Positions 1 through 9,720 of a DNA stretch of 58,936 nt are shown piece by piece; the stretch's first letter is position 1, and each line of letters opens with the position of its first letter. The position numbers were made by a program, and so were the translations under genes. Source of the DNA: an uncultured Opitutia bacterium (GTDB lineage Bacteria; Verrucomicrobiota; Verrucomicrobiia; Opitutales; Puniceicoccaceae); assembly GCA_913056175.1 (NCBI GenBank), contig CAJXLM010000013.1, positions 1 through 58,936 of the forward strand, in the 5' to 3' direction. A model generated the notes under the pieces. The model worked only from the letters and a program-made list of their open reading frames with translations. It was not told the DNA's origin and did not search any database.

Positions 1-154
1 CCAGCACCACCACCCCGCAGAACTCCGCCACCTTCCCCATCATCGCCAACAGCACACGGCAGTCCTCCTCCCCCAACGCCGGCAACCGGTCCACCAGCTC
101 ACTCCGCACGTAGTACACCCCGCTCCCCTCCACCTTGTAACGAGCCATCCGCAT
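1..154 (-). CDS. REP-associated/IS200-like (Y1) transposase, 5' end only
   Basis: The reverse strand opens a reading frame at the ATG ending at 154 (a second in-frame ATG ends at 148) that runs off the left edge. About 51 residues are visible, beginning MRMARYKVEG and containing VYYVRSELVDRLPAL and AEFCGVVVL. This matches my recollection of the N-terminus of the Y1 transposase-like proteins common in Opitutales, which start MARIKVxGxxAVYH and continue with CREKL...AAFCGVEVL before the HUH motif. The HUH motif and catalytic Tyr would lie outside the window, so activity cannot be judged. Such proteins nick single-stranded DNA at hairpins and are often domesticated near REP palindromes. The call rests on N-terminal resemblance alone. 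Confidence 0.5.
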   Translation of the reverse strand, partial: MRMARYKVEGSGVYYVRSELVDRLPALGEEDCRVLLAMMGKVAEFCGVVVL

Positions 155-664
155 CGTAACCCCACAAGAAAACATGTTTTCTCCCTTTGCAAGCTCAATG
201 TGGGGGACAGACCTGCAGAAACCAATGAGTTGCAGGGGAGGAGGGGGAGGGAGTGGTGATTTTTGCGAACCGGTGGGTTGGGGACGGGGGTGGTTGTTGT
301 GTGGGGTGTGGGGAGGGGGTGGTGCGGGGGAGTGGAGCCGTGCTTGGCGGGTCTTGGGGGTGGGTTGCGGCCGGGGTTTTTGGGGAAGGTGGAAGTGTCT
401 TGAGGGGGGTCCGGCAATTGCGACGGGGGTAGGGAGGTGGACGTGCGAAGGTAGGGAGGTGGACGTGCGAAGGTGGGGGAGGTGGACGCGCGAAGGTGGG
501 GGAGGTGGACGCGCGAAGGTGGGGGAGGGGGACGCCATCCGGGTGGGGCTTTCCTGGAGGCGGGTGGCTTTGTGGGGAGCCTGGGCGGGGGCCTTGTGGG
601 AGGGTGGTGGTACCCTGGGACCGGGAGGAGTGGTGGATTTTCCTGTGGCCGGTGTCCCCCGGGC
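155..664. other. G-rich non-coding stretch with minisatellite
   Basis: This 510-base gap holds no reading frame that resembles a protein on either strand. The top strand is strongly purine/G-biased from about 230 to 640, with repeated runs of three to five G (for example 233-252 and 295-330) that could form G-quadruplexes. It contains the tandem array at 428-536. The long open frames crossing it are low-complexity products of the base skew. Confidence 0.6.
428..536. repeat. 22-23 bp tandem repeat, about 4.8 copies
   Basis: Two copies of a 22-base unit (428-449, 450-471) reading GGTAGGGAGGTGGACGTGCG plus AA are followed by two copies of a 23-base variant (472-494, 495-517) in which TAGGGAGG becomes TGGGGGAGG and CGTGCG becomes CGCGCG. 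A diverged partial copy follows (518-536). The stepwise change along the array suggests slippage or unequal crossover. Confidence 0.85.
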
Positions 665-2665
665 TCAACGGAGAAGTCGTGCGGGAGTGGCGAGCCGTCG
701 GAGGAGATCGCGGAGGAGGGCGCCGAGGCGATAGGTCAGCGTGATCGGGGGCCGTTCGCCGCCGTAAAGGCAATCGAGGAGGGCGTCGTACTGGGCGGGC
801 TTCGTCTCGAGCAGGAGCGTGCAGTGGCCGGGCTGCCGGGGGTCCTCGGTGGCGATTGCGGCGAGATCGGGAAGGGTTTCACCGAGGTTGAGGAGGACCC
901 GGCCCTCCCCGGGAGGAGATTCGCACCGGACGCGGGCTTGGTGGAGGCTGAGCTCGACCAGTTCGGCCCCGAGGGTCGCGCCATCGTTTTGGGTGATCCA
1001 GACCCGTCGCGGCGTGCTCCAGGTGCGGGTGCGCAGGCGGGGCACCTCGATGGCGAGGAGCAGGGTCAGGCCGATGACGACCAGGTTGTAGATCGTCCAC
1101 CCAAGGACGATTTCCTTGCCCTCCCCGGCTTCGCGGAAACCGAGGACCGGGAAGACGAGGGAGTGGAGGAGGGCGGCGAGGTAGAGCCCGGCCACGACGA
1201 GAAGGGGGGCAACGATGCGCCATTGCACGACGACCCGGGAGCGATCCCCGCCCTTGGCGGTAACGCGGAAGGGTTGGGGGCGACGGCTGAAGAGACCGCG
1301 TCGGACCGCGGCGAGGACCGCGGGCGCGGCGACCAGTTGGCTGGCATCGGTGAGGAAAGGGAGGACCTTGCCGCGGGAGGCAAAGTGGATGGCCCCGAGG
1401 GTCCAGAGGTAGAAGACGCCGAAGGAAGAGACGGCTTCCGCGAGGGTGGCCCGGATCAGGGTGAGGTCGAACAGCCAGAAGAGGAGGGGCGCCCCGAGGG
1501 CGGCGAGGCGGAAGGAAAAAGTGCCGGTCCAGTACAGCATGGCATCGAGCACACTCCAGCGGTCGCGCCAGCGGAGCCCGTTGCGGTGGAAGGGTCCGAG
1601 GCGGCCTCGGGCGATCTGGAAGAGGCCGAGGCACCAGCGGGAGCGCTGGGTGAGGTACTCGCGGAGGCCTTCCGGGGCGAGTCCCTCGCTGAGGGGTTCG
1701 TTGAGGTAGGCGGTGTGGAATCCCTTTTCCTGCAGGGCGAGGGTGAGGAGGAAGTCTTCGGTAACACTTGCCGTGGGGAACCCCCCGATTCTGGCGAGAG
1801 TCTCCGAGCGGACGACGGAGGAGGTCCCGCAGCAGAAAGCGATGCCCCAGGCATCGCGTGCGGGCTGGAGGGTATCGAAGAAGAAGCGCTGCTCGTCCGG
1901 ATAGGATCGGCTCAAGCCGAGGTTGTGCTGGATGGGATCGGTGTTGAAGAAGTGCTGGGGAGTTTGGACGAGGCCGAGGGAGGGATCGCCGAAGAGCGGA
2001 AGGGTGCGTTGGAGGAAGTTGCGGTGGGGGACGAAGTCGGCATCGAAGACGGCGAGAAAGGCGGGTGGATGGGCTTCAGCGCGGAGCCGTCCCCAGGCGG
2101 CGTTGAGGTTCCCGGCCTTAGCGTCCCGCCGGTCCGTGCGGTGGAAGTAGCGGGCCCCGCGCTGCTCACAGAGCTCGCGCAGCCAGGGTCGTCCCCCGTC
2201 GTCGAGTACGCAGACCTCGAAGCAGGGGTAATCGAGGCGGAGGGCCCCGAGGAGGGTATGTTCGAGCTCGTCGGGGCCCTCGTTGTAGGTCGCGATGAGA
2301 ACGGCGACCCGGGGGGGCTCCGCTGCGAGGGGGCGGGCTGTGAGCTCGTCCACCTCCGCGCTGCGCTCGCGGGTCCGGCAGAGGAGGACAAAGGAGCTGA
2401 GCGAGCCGAGCGCGGCGGTGATCTCGAGGGCGAGAAATCCGGAGCTGGCGAGGAATTCGGCGGTCCACCCCGGGGGAGGGAGGGTGTGGGCAGCGCGCCA
2501 GTAGAGATAGCGGAGGGCGAGGAGGAGGGCCACTCCGAAGACAAGGGTGCGGTGGCGGTTGTGCCGGGGGGAGAGGAGGCTCGAGACCAGCAGCAGACCG
2601 CCCACGGCGAGCAGGATCCAGAGAAAGCTGGTCACGGCGGTGGTCGGGAGCAGCAGGAGATCCAT
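665..2665 (-). CDS. BcsA-like processive glycosyltransferase family 2, membrane bound
   Basis: A 666-residue polysaccharide synthase that would polymerise an NDP-sugar and extrude the chain through the inner membrane. Two N-terminal membrane spans (about 10-32 and 41-58) precede the GT2 domain, with the full D,D,D,QxxRW set: LDDGG near 154-158, FDAD at 207-210, TED at 302-304 and QRSRW at 340-344. Several more spans follow. The last ~110 residues look like a PilZ domain, but the [DN]xSxxG c-di-GMP motif is degenerate (ELSLHQ). The start is the ATG ending at 2665, one base past the TAG stop of the adaptor gene upstream, so the two are translationally coupled. The sugar cannot be read from sequence. 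Cellulose, curdlan or alginate-like polymers are all possible. Confidence 0.85.
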   Translation of the reverse strand: MDLLLLPTTAVTSFLWILLAVGGLLLVSSLLSPRHNRHRTLVFGVALLLALRYLYWRAAHTLPPPGWTAEFLASSGFLALEITAALGSLSSFVLLCRTRERSAEVDELTARPLAAEPPRVAVLIATYNEGPDELEHTLLGALRLDYPCFEVCVLDDGGRPWLRELCEQRGARYFHRTDRRDAKAGNLNAAWGRLRAEAHPPAFLAVFDADFVPHRNFLQRTLPLFGDPSLGLVQTPQHFFNTDPIQHNLGLSRSYPDEQRFFFDTLQPARDAWGIAFCCGTSSVVRSETLARIGGFPTASVTEDFLLTLALQEKGFHTAYLNEPLSEGLAPEGLREYLTQRSRWCLGLFQIARGRLGPFHRNGLRWRDRWSVLDAMLYWTGTFSFRLAALGAPLLFWLFDLTLIRATLAEAVSSFGVFYLWTLGAIHFASRGKVLPFLTDASQLVAAPAVLAAVRRGLFSRRPQPFRVTAKGGDRSRVVVQWRIVAPLLVVAGLYLAALLHSLVFPVLGFREAGEGKEIVLGWTIYNLVVIGLTLLLAIEVPRLRTRTWSTPRRVWITQNDGATLGAELVELSLHQARVRCESPPGEGRVLLNLGETLPDLAAIATEDPRQPGHCTLLLETKPAQYDALLDCLYGGERPPITLTYRLGALLRDLLRRLATPARLLR

Positions 2666-2666
2666 C

Positions 2667-3938
2667 CTAGGAAGGGAAGCGTTGCCGGAGGAAGTCGAGG
2701 GGTCGCCTCTCGAAATAGACCCGCCCGGATTTGCCCACGGCACAGGTGAGCGCGGGATGCTTGGAGAGTGCGGGCAGGTTGAGCGCAACGGTGTAGCGGT
2801 CCTCCGCCCGGCCCGGAATCGGGCTGATCAGTTCGGTGCGATGGAGGGAGCTCTCCAAGCCGGAGAGGCGGCTGACTCGGCCTTGCAGAGTGGGTCCACC
2901 GTCGAGGGCGAACCGGGCGGGATCGCCAATTTCCAGCCGTTGGTACACGGCGCGGCGGACCGTCAGAGTGACGAACATATCGGAGCAGTCGACCAGTTCG
3001 AAGATAGGATCCCCCGGCTGAACTCTTTCGCCATCGTCGGCGAGGATTCGCCAGAGCTGGCCGTCGACGGGGGAGAGCAGGTCGGCCCGTGCATCTCTCC
3101 GCACACTCCTCCGGGTGGTTTCCAGTTCCCGGTCGAGGGAGGCGATCCGGCGGAGGATGCCCCGCTCTTCCGAGTCGAGGGTCGCGAGGCGCTTTTCGAT
3201 CTGGAAAATCTCGGCGGCGGAGCCACCGAGATCGGCTCTTCCCGGGTCGAGGTTGAAGCCCGCGGCGACGGCCTCGCGCTCGGTCTGGATCTGGGCGACC
3301 TCGGCCTGCCGCTGCGCCAACCGCTGGCGGGCGGCCTCCTCGTCGGCCTGGGCCGTTTCCAGTCGGAGGCTTGTCTCGGCACCGTGGGCGGCGAGATTTT
3401 CGGCCCGCTGTCGCTCGGCCATCCGGAGCTGGAGAAGGGCGGCCGCCTGGGCTTCCTGCGCAACGCGAACATCCCGCCCCTCCCGGAGGTGCTTTGCCTT
3501 CAACGCAAGGAAACCGGCTTGCCGCTGGAGGAGGAATTCCCGCTGCCGCTGCAGGTTTGCCCGCTCCCGGAAGAGTTCCTCATGGTCTGCCTCGAGAAAC
3601 TCGCGACGGGTTTGCAATTGGTGGAGATACCGGTTTTCCGGGGAGGGATCGAGGGTGACCCCGAGAACCTCATTCCGGGTGATTTCTTGGTGCACCGTCC
3701 CGTGTTCCGTTTCGAGAATCCCCTCGATCGGAGTGCGCACGGTCACCTTGCGGGCGTTGAGAACCGCGGATTTGCTCCCCTCTGCAAGATGTTCTCCGAG
3801 GAGAAAGAAGGCGGCGAGGGCGATGAGCAGGAGCCCGAGAAGGAGGCGTCGAATTTTCACGGAAGTGGGTTTACGGACCGTTCCTTTCCGCCTTTTCTTT
3901 TCGCAAAGCAACTCTCTTTTTACGGATTTGTACGGCAA
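2667..3938 (-). CDS. HlyD/Alg44-type periplasmic adaptor (membrane fusion) protein
   Basis: A 423-residue single-pass protein: a basic N-terminus, one membrane span at about residues 30-48 (LLLGLLLIALAAFFLLG), a first half-lipoyl region around VRTPIEGILE, a long helical coiled coil (about 105-290, rich in E, R, Q, L), then the second lipoyl half (LLSPVDGQLWRI) and a beta-barrel domain. This is the architecture of HlyD and of the periplasmic part of Alg44. It directly precedes the GT2 synthase, so the pair probably couples polymer synthesis to passage across the periplasm. A GTG or later start near residue 27 is possible because the listed ATG is only 27 bases from the clpB terminator stem. 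No outer-membrane exporter is encoded beside it. Confidence 0.8.
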   Translation of the reverse strand: MPYKSVKRELLCEKKRRKGTVRKPTSVKIRRLLLGLLLIALAAFFLLGEHLAEGSKSAVLNARKVTVRTPIEGILETEHGTVHQEITRNEVLGVTLDPSPENRYLHQLQTRREFLEADHEELFRERANLQRQREFLLQRQAGFLALKAKHLREGRDVRVAQEAQAAALLQLRMAERQRAENLAAHGAETSLRLETAQADEEAARQRLAQRQAEVAQIQTEREAVAAGFNLDPGRADLGGSAAEIFQIEKRLATLDSEERGILRRIASLDRELETTRRSVRRDARADLLSPVDGQLWRILADDGERVQPGDPIFELVDCSDMFVTLTVRRAVYQRLEIGDPARFALDGGPTLQGRVSRLSGLESSLHRTELISPIPGRAEDRYTVALNLPALSKHPALTCAVGKSGRVYFERRPLDFLRQRFPS

Positions 3939-3964
3939 CCCGTTTGGGACCCAATGGCCGGTTC

Positions 3965-4001
3965 AAAAAAAGGGCCGCGTTCCCGTGAGGGAACGCGGCC
4001 C
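3965..4001 (-). terminator. Intrinsic terminator of clpB
   Basis: A perfect 13-bp stem (3972-3984 with 3989-4001, GGGCCGCGTTCCC arms) has a 4-base loop. Read leftward it is followed by seven T (3965-3971). It lies 41 bases past the clpB stop and just before the HlyD-like gene, separating the two transcription units. Confidence 0.9.
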
Positions 4002-4041
4002 GCGAGCCGTGTGATCGGGAATTCCGGTTGGGTTCCGCGGC

Positions 4042-6666
4042 TCAGGCGGCCTCTTCCTCGCTGGCCTTGCTGTATTCGCCGTCGGCGCGGAGGGTGATTT
4101 CGCCGTCGGTGGTGTCGGCGAGAACCCGCTGGCCCTCCTGAATCTCCCCGGCGATGAGGGCGCGGGCGAGCGGCGTCTCCACCCGGCGCTGGAGGAAGCG
4201 GCGGAGCGGCCGGGCCCCGTAGACCGGGTCGTAGCCCTCCTCGGCGACCCAGTCGAGGGCCCGCTCGGTGAGGGTGAGCTCGATGCGCTGGTCGGCGAGG
4301 CGGCGGTTGAGATCCTCCACCATCAGTCGGGTGATCGATCCGATCTCCGCCCGGGTGAGGGGCTTGAAGAGGACGGTATCGTCGATCCGGTTGAGGAACT
4401 CCGGCCGGAAGGCCTGGCGCAGCTCGGCCATGACCGACTCGTGGACCGCATCCGGGATGATGTCCCCGACGACTCCCTCCTGGAGGTGGCGGGAGCCAAG
4501 ATTCGAGGTGAGGATGATGATCGTGTTCTTGAAGTCCACCGTGCGTCCGTGGGAGTCGGTGATCCGGCCATCGTCCATGATCTGGAGGAGGATGTTGAAG
4601 ACATCCGGGTGGGCCTTCTCGATCTCGTCGAAGAGGAGCACGCTGTAGGGCTTCCGCCGGACGGCTTCGGTCAGCTGTCCCCCCTCCTCGAAGCCGACGT
4701 AGCCGGGGGGCGCCCCGATCAGCCGGGAGACGGCGTGCTTCTCCATGTACTCGGACATATCGATGCGGGTGAGATTCGCCTCCGTGTCGAAGAGGGTGCG
4801 CGCGAGGGTGCGGGCCAGCTCCGTCTTGCCCACCCCGGTCGGTCCGAGGAAGAGGAAGGAACCGATCGGGCGGTTGGGGTCCTTGATTCCGGAGCGGGCC
4901 CGGAGGATGGCCTCCGTCGTGCGGGAGACGGCCTCGTCCTGCCCGATGACCCTCTCGTGGAGGATGTCCTCGAGCCGGAGCAGCTTCTCCCGCTCGCCCT
5001 CGAGGAGGCGGGAGACCGGGATGCCGGTCCAGCGCGCGACAATCTCGGCGATCTCCTCGGCGGTGACCGCCTCCTTGAGGAGGTGGGTCTGCGAGCCGGC
5101 GTCCTCGAACTCCCGCAGCCGGGCTTCCAGCTGGGGGAGCTTACCGTGGCGGAGCTCCGCCACCTTGTTGAGGTCGTACTCTCGTTCGGCGGCTTCCATG
5201 GCGTGCCGGGTCTGCTCGATCTCCTCGCGGATCCTGCGGACCTCGTCGATGGAGCGTTTTTCGTTCTCCCACTCCGCCTTGAGCCCGTTGAAGCGCTCGC
5301 GCAGGTCGGCGAGCTCCTTGCGCAGGTTCTCGAGGCGGTGCTTGGAGGCCTCGTCGGACTCGTTCTGCAGGGCTGCCTCCTCGATTTCGAGCTGGAGGAT
5401 CCGGCGGTTCAGGTCGTCCATCTCCGCCGGCATGCTGTCCATTTCCGTCCGGATCATGGCGCAGGCCTCGTCGACGAGGTCGATGGCCTTGTCCGGGAGG
5501 AAGCGGTCGCTGATGTAGCGGTTGGAGAGGGTGGCCGCGGAGACGAGGGCACTGTCCTGGATGCGCACGCCGTGGTGGACCTCGAAGCGTTCGCGCAGGC
5601 CCCGCAGGATGGAGACGGTGTCCTCCACAGAGGGCTGGTCGACGAGGACCATCTGGAAACGGCGCTCAAGGGCCGCGTCCTTCTCGATGTTCTGCCGGTA
5701 CTCGTCGAGGGTGGTGGCCCCGATGCAGTGGAGCTCGCCGCGGGCGAGCATTGGCTTGAGCATGTTGCCCGCGTCCATGGCGCCCTCGCTCTTGCCCGCG
5801 CCCACGATGGTGTGGAGTTCGTCGATGAAGAGGAGGATGCGTCCGTCCGACTGCTTCACCTCCTGCAGGACCGCCTTGAGTCGCTCCTCGAACTCGCCCC
5901 GGTACTTGGCCCCGGCGATCAGCGAGCCGAGATCGAGGGAGAAGATCGTCTTGTCCTGGAGTCCTTCGGGAACATCCCCGCGCACGATGCGCTGGGCGAG
6001 CCCCTCGGCGATGGCCGTCTTCCCGACCCCGGGCTCCCCGATGAGGACCGGGTTGTTCTTCGTCTTCCGGGAGAGGATGCGGATGACCCGCCGGATCTCC
6101 TCGTCCCGTCCGATGACCGGGTCGAGCTTGTTGTCCCGCGCCTTCTCCACCAGATCCTCGCCGTACTTGGCGAGGGCCTCGAAGGAGGCCTCCGGGTTTT
6201 CCGTGGTGACCCGCTGGTCCCCCCGGGTCTCCCGGAGCGCCTCCTCGACCCGCTTCGAGTCGAGGTCAAAGCTCTCGAGGAGCGCTTTCAGGGCGGCCGG
6301 GCGGGCCACCGCGAGCAGACCGAGGAGCAGGTGCTCCGTGCTGATGTACTCGTCCTGTCGCCGGCGGGCGGCCTGCTCGGCCGCGGAGAGGGCCGCCTGC
6401 AGGTCCTGGCTGGCGGAGAGTTGTCCGCTCCCTCCGGACACCGAGGTGAGCTTGTCGATCTCCCGGTTGACGGCGAGGACGACCGCGGAGGGTGCGATCT
6501 GCAGGTGGTTGAGGAGCCCGGGGACGATCCCGTTCTCCTGGTGCGCGAGGGTGGCCAGCAGGTGGAGCGTATCGACCTGGGCGTTCTTCTTCTCCCGGGC
6601 CAGCGACTGCGCTTCCGCAATCGCTTCCCGGGACTTTTCGGTGAGTCGTTCAAAGTTGGCTTGCAT
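4042..6666 (-). CDS. clpB: ATP-dependent [12 protein letters not shown] ClpB (Hsp100)
   Basis: An 874-residue protein of normal ClpB length from the ATG ending at 6666 ([12 protein letters not shown]). It has an N-terminal Clp_N double repeat (about 1-150), NBD1 with Walker A GEPGVGKT at 210-217, the long coiled-coil middle domain that separates ClpB from ClpA/ClpC (about 410-520), and NBD2 with GPTGVGKT and [13 protein letters not shown]. The C-terminal D2-small domain contains [12 protein letters not shown]. ClpB extracts polypeptides from aggregates with DnaK and its co-chaperones, and dnaK lies elsewhere in this window. An in-frame upstream extension exists, but its residues do not fit the family. 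The 276-base gap upstream contains an AT-richer stretch (about 6750-6790) where a promoter probably lies, but no CIRCE element was seen. Confidence 0.96.
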   Translation of the reverse strand: MQANFERLTEKSREAIAEAQSLAREKKNAQVDTLHLLATLAHQENGIVPGLLNHLQIAPSAVVLAVNREIDKLTSVSGGSGQLSASQDLQAALSAAEQAARRRQDEYISTEHLLLGLLAVARPAALKALLESFDLDSKRVEEALRETRGDQRVTTENPEASFEALAKYGEDLVEKARDNKLDPVIGRDEEIRRVIRILSRKTKNNPVLIGEPGVGKTAIAEGLAQRIVRGDVPEGLQDKTIFSLDLGSLIAGAKYRGEFEERLKAVLQEVKQSDGRILLFIDELHTIVGAGKSEGAMDAGNMLKPMLARGELHCIGATTLDEYRQNIEKDAALERRFQMVLVDQPSVEDTVSILRGLRERFEVHHGVRIQDSALVSAATLSNRYISDRFLPDKAIDLVDEACAMIRTEMDSMPAEMDDLNRRILQLEIEEAALQNESDEASKHRLENLRKELADLRERFNGLKAEWENEKRSIDEVRRIREEIEQTRHAMEAAEREYDLNKVAELRHGKLPQLEARLREFEDAGSQTHLLKEAVTAEEIAEIVARWTGIPVSRLLEGEREKLLRLEDILHERVIGQDEAVSRTTEAILRARSGIKDPNRPIGSFLFLGPTGVGKTELARTLARTLFDTEANLTRIDMSEYMEKHAVSRLIGAPPGYVGFEEGGQLTEAVRRKPYSVLLFDEIEKAHPDVFNILLQIMDDGRITDSHGRTVDFKNTIIILTSNLGSRHLQEGVVGDIIPDAVHESVMAELRQAFRPEFLNRIDDTVLFKPLTRAEIGSITRLMVEDLNRRLADQRIELTLTERALDWVAEEGYDPVYGARPLRRFLQRRVETPLARALIAGEIQEGQRVLADTTDGEITLRADGEYSKASEEEAA

Positions 6667-6942
6667 GCCCCCCACTGTGCACGACGGATGCCGATTCCCG
6701 CGGGGCCCGTGGAGGCCTCCAAGGGCGGCCAAGGAAGGAAATCAGGATCTGCAAACAACTCCCAATCAACTGGTTATGAAACTTTAGGTCTGTCCCTCAG
6801 CCATTCCGGTGGCCGGGAGGGGTGGGCTGGTGGTGAGACGGGGAGTGGGCGGGGGAGGCTCGAGGTGAGACAGGATGGCGCACCCCGCGATGCGCGCTCG
6901 CTGGTTCCGTGCCGTTGCGGGAGGGCCGGTGGGGGCGCGGTT

Positions 6943-9720
6943 TCAGGGTGCCGAGGTGGGGGTCGGCGGGGTGCGGCGTTCGGCGAGGAGGCGGCGAACT
7001 CGTTTCTCGGCCTCGAGCAGGAGCAGGAGGACTGGTCCAGTGGTGAGGAGGAGAAGGCCGTGGAGGAAGCGGACCGGGCGGGTATCGAAGAGGGCCTCCA
7101 TGAACGGAGCGTAGGTGAAGAGGAGCTGGAGGAGGGTGACCGCGGAGATGGTGATGAGGATGGGCCTCGTGCCCGCGACGGCCTGGAGGGTGAGGGCATT
7201 GGTGCGGAGGAAGCGGACGGAGAAAAGGTAGAAGATCTCCATGACCACGAGGGTGTTCACGGCGACCGTGCGGGCTTCCTCGAGGCTGGCGCCCGTGCGG
7301 AGAGCGAGGGTGAACATTCCGAAGATACCGAGGGAGAAGAGGACGGAGACGAAGGCGACGCGCCAGAGAACGAAGCCGGAGAGGATCGGTTCTCCCGGGG
7401 AGCGTGGGGGCCTCCGCATGAGGTCGGCCTCGGGACCCTCAAAGGCGAGGGTCATGGCGAGGACGACGGAGCTGACCATGTTCACCCAGAGGATCTGGAC
7501 CGGGCTGATGGGGAGGGTGAGCCCGAGGAGGAGCGCGGCGATGAGGGCGAGGGCTTCGCCGCCGTTGACCGGAAGCAGGAAGGCAACCGCCTTCTTGAGG
7601 TTGTCGTAGACCGTCCTTCCCGCCTTCACGGCGGCGGCGATGGTGGCGAAGTTGTCGTCGGCGAGGACGATCTCGGCGGCCTCCTTGGCGGCCTCGGTCC
7701 CGTTGCGGCCCATGGCGATGCCAATGTCGGCCCGTTTGAGGGCGGGGGCGTCGTTGACGCCGTCGCCCGTCATGGCCACCGCCTGGCCACCGGCCTGGAG
7801 GGCCTCGACCAGGCGGAGCTTGTGGGCGGGGCTCGTGCGGGCGAAGACATCGACCCGCGAGGCCTGGGCCTGTAGTTCCTCCGGGGAGAGGGCGTCGATC
7901 TCGGTGCCGGTGAGGACCTTCTCGGTGTTGCCGAGGCCGAGGGCGCTGCCGATGGCGGCGGCGGTGCCGGCGTGGTCGCCGGTGATCATCTTGACATCGA
8001 TCCCGGCGGCGCGGCACTCAGCGACGGCGGCGATCGCTTCCTCGCGGGGCGGGTCGAGCAGGCCGACCAGGCCGAGGAGGGTGAGGTTTTCCCCGACCTC
8101 GCCGGCGGAGAGGAGACCGTCGGCGGCGGGGGCCGGGCGGGTGGCGAGCGCGAGGACCCGTTCTCCGCGGGCGGCGATCTCGCCGGCGCGGGAATGCCAG
8201 TAGGCGGTCTCGAGAGGACGGGTACCGTTCTCCGCCGTGCGCTGGGTGGTGCACATGGTGAGGATGCGTTCCGGGGCACCCTTCACGTGGAGTTCGTGCT
8301 CGCCCTCCGGCCTTTGGTGGAGGGTGGCCATGAAGCGGTGGGCGGAGTCGAAGGGGAGGGCGGCGGTGCGGGGGTAGGAGGCGCGGATTGCCCGCGGGTC
8401 GAGGCCGGCCTTGTGGGTGAAGGCGAGGAGTGCTCCCTCCATTGGGTCCCCGTTGACCGTCCAGTCCTCTCCGGATTGGGCCAGTTCGGCGTCGTTGCAG
8501 AGCAGGGCGCTTCTTGCGAGTGCGGCGAGGAGGGGGGCAGAATCCGGGGCGACCGGTTCGCCTCCCGAGAGGATTGCCCCCTCCGGTCCGTACCCCGTGC
8601 CCGAGACCGTGTAGAATTGCCTCGCGGTGGCCACGGAGGCGACGGTCATCTCGTTGCGGGTGAGGGTCCCCGTCTTGTCGGAGCAGATCACGGAGACCGA
8701 CCCGAGCGTCTCGATGGCGGGAAGCCGGCGGACGATGGCGTTGCGGCGGGCCATTGCCTGCACCCCGATGGCGAGAGTCACCGTGAGAATGGCCGGGAGC
8801 CCCTCGGGAATGGCGGCCACCGCGAGGCCGACCACGGCCATGAAGATTTCGGAGAAGGGGAGGTCGGCGAAGAGGAAGCCGAAGACGAGGATGAAGGCGG
8901 CAAGGGCGACGATGGCGAGGGTGATGGTACGGGCAAAGCGCTCCATTTGCCTGAGGAGGGGGGTGGTGACCCCTTCGACTTCCTGGAGCATGCCGCTGAT
9001 GCGGCCGATCTCGGTCGTGCTGCCCGTGGCCACGACCACCCCTTCGCCGGTACCGGCGGCCACCATGGACCCGCTGAAGGCCATGGAGGAACGGTCCCCG
9101 AGGGCGGCGTCCTCCGCGACCGCCACGGTGGTCTTGTCGACGGCCACGGATTCCCCGGTGAGGGCGGCCTCCTGGATGCGGAGCCCGTGGGCGGTGGTGA
9201 GGCGGAGGTCAGCGGGTACCTTGTCCCCGGCCTCGAGGAGGACCCGGTCTCCCGGGACCAGTTCCTCCGCGGGCAGGTTCACCCGGCGATCGTCGCGGAC
9301 GAGGCGGGCCCGGGGGGCGAGCATTCCGCGGATGGCGGAGAGGGCCTGTTCGGCGCGGCCCTCCTGGATGAAACCGATGGTCGCGTTGACCACGACCACC
9401 GCGAGGATGACGACCGTATCGACCCAGTGGCCGAGGAGGGCAGTGACCGCGGCGGCGGTGAGGAGGACGTAGATGAGGAGATTGGCGAACTGGCGGAGGA
9501 AGCGGGTGAGGACCCCGGCCCGGGGCGGTTCGGGCAGGCGGTTGGGTCCATGCCCGGCGAGGCGCCGGGAGGCTTCCTCGTCGCCGAGCCCGTTCGTGGG
9601 GGCTTCCAGCATCCTCCGGACTTCCTCCGTGCCGAGCGCGTGCCAGGCCGGACTCGTCTTCGGGGAGGGCTGCGGATCGCGGCGCTTGTCCGGCGGGTTT
9701 GTCGTGGTTGGCGAAGGCAT
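6943..9720 (-). CDS. P-type cation-transporting ATPase, IIA-like (CtpF type)
   Basis: A 925-residue P-type pump with all catalytic landmarks: actuator LTGES (187-191), PEGLP in M4 (305-309), phosphorylation motif DKTGT at 348-352 (Asp348), MITGD and GDGVNDAP. The N-terminal cation ATPase domain and four C-terminal spans place it with the Ca2+/Na+ group. M6 reads LWVNMVSSVVLAM: the Asp that co-ordinates Ca2+ in SERCA (NLVTDG) is replaced, and the following LAFEGPE resembles mycobacterial CtpF-like pumps. The ion is therefore uncertain. M5 keeps a Glu (VNGGEAL). It appears to be a single gene, with 266 bases between it and ackA and 276 bases to clpB. No tRNA or small ORF was seen in either gap. 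Confidence 0.88.
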   Translation of the reverse strand: MPSPTTTNPPDKRRDPQPSPKTSPAWHALGTEEVRRMLEAPTNGLGDEEASRRLAGHGPNRLPEPPRAGVLTRFLRQFANLLIYVLLTAAAVTALLGHWVDTVVILAVVVVNATIGFIQEGRAEQALSAIRGMLAPRARLVRDDRRVNLPAEELVPGDRVLLEAGDKVPADLRLTTAHGLRIQEAALTGESVAVDKTTVAVAEDAALGDRSSMAFSGSMVAAGTGEGVVVATGSTTEIGRISGMLQEVEGVTTPLLRQMERFARTITLAIVALAAFILVFGFLFADLPFSEIFMAVVGLAVAAIPEGLPAILTVTLAIGVQAMARRNAIVRRLPAIETLGSVSVICSDKTGTLTRNEMTVASVATARQFYTVSGTGYGPEGAILSGGEPVAPDSAPLLAALARSALLCNDAELAQSGEDWTVNGDPMEGALLAFTHKAGLDPRAIRASYPRTAALPFDSAHRFMATLHQRPEGEHELHVKGAPERILTMCTTQRTAENGTRPLETAYWHSRAGEIAARGERVLALATRPAPAADGLLSAGEVGENLTLLGLVGLLDPPREEAIAAVAECRAAGIDVKMITGDHAGTAAAIGSALGLGNTEKVLTGTEIDALSPEELQAQASRVDVFARTSPAHKLRLVEALQAGGQAVAMTGDGVNDAPALKRADIGIAMGRNGTEAAKEAAEIVLADDNFATIAAAVKAGRTVYDNLKKAVAFLLPVNGGEALALIAALLLGLTLPISPVQILWVNMVSSVVLAMTLAFEGPEADLMRRPPRSPGEPILSGFVLWRVAFVSVLFSLGIFGMFTLALRTGASLEEARTVAVNTLVVMEIFYLFSVRFLRTNALTLQAVAGTRPILITISAVTLLQLLFTYAPFMEALFDTRPVRFLHGLLLLTTGPVLLLLLEAEKRVRRLLAERRTPPTPTSAP

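Noticed and set aside
473-2749. A 758-codon open frame on the plus strand starting in the minisatellite
   Set aside because: It is opposite the GT2 gene, and the acidic Gly/Glu-rich sequence has no motif. The minus-strand GT2 has all catalytic residues.
3939-4041. A REP-like or mobile palindrome between clpB and the adaptor gene
   Set aside because: The palindrome at 3972-4001 is fully explained as a factor-independent terminator with a seven-T tail.
4441-7875. A 1144-codon open frame on the plus strand
   Set aside because: It is antisense to clpB and the P-type ATPase. Composition is that of a shadow frame, and no domain is recognisable.
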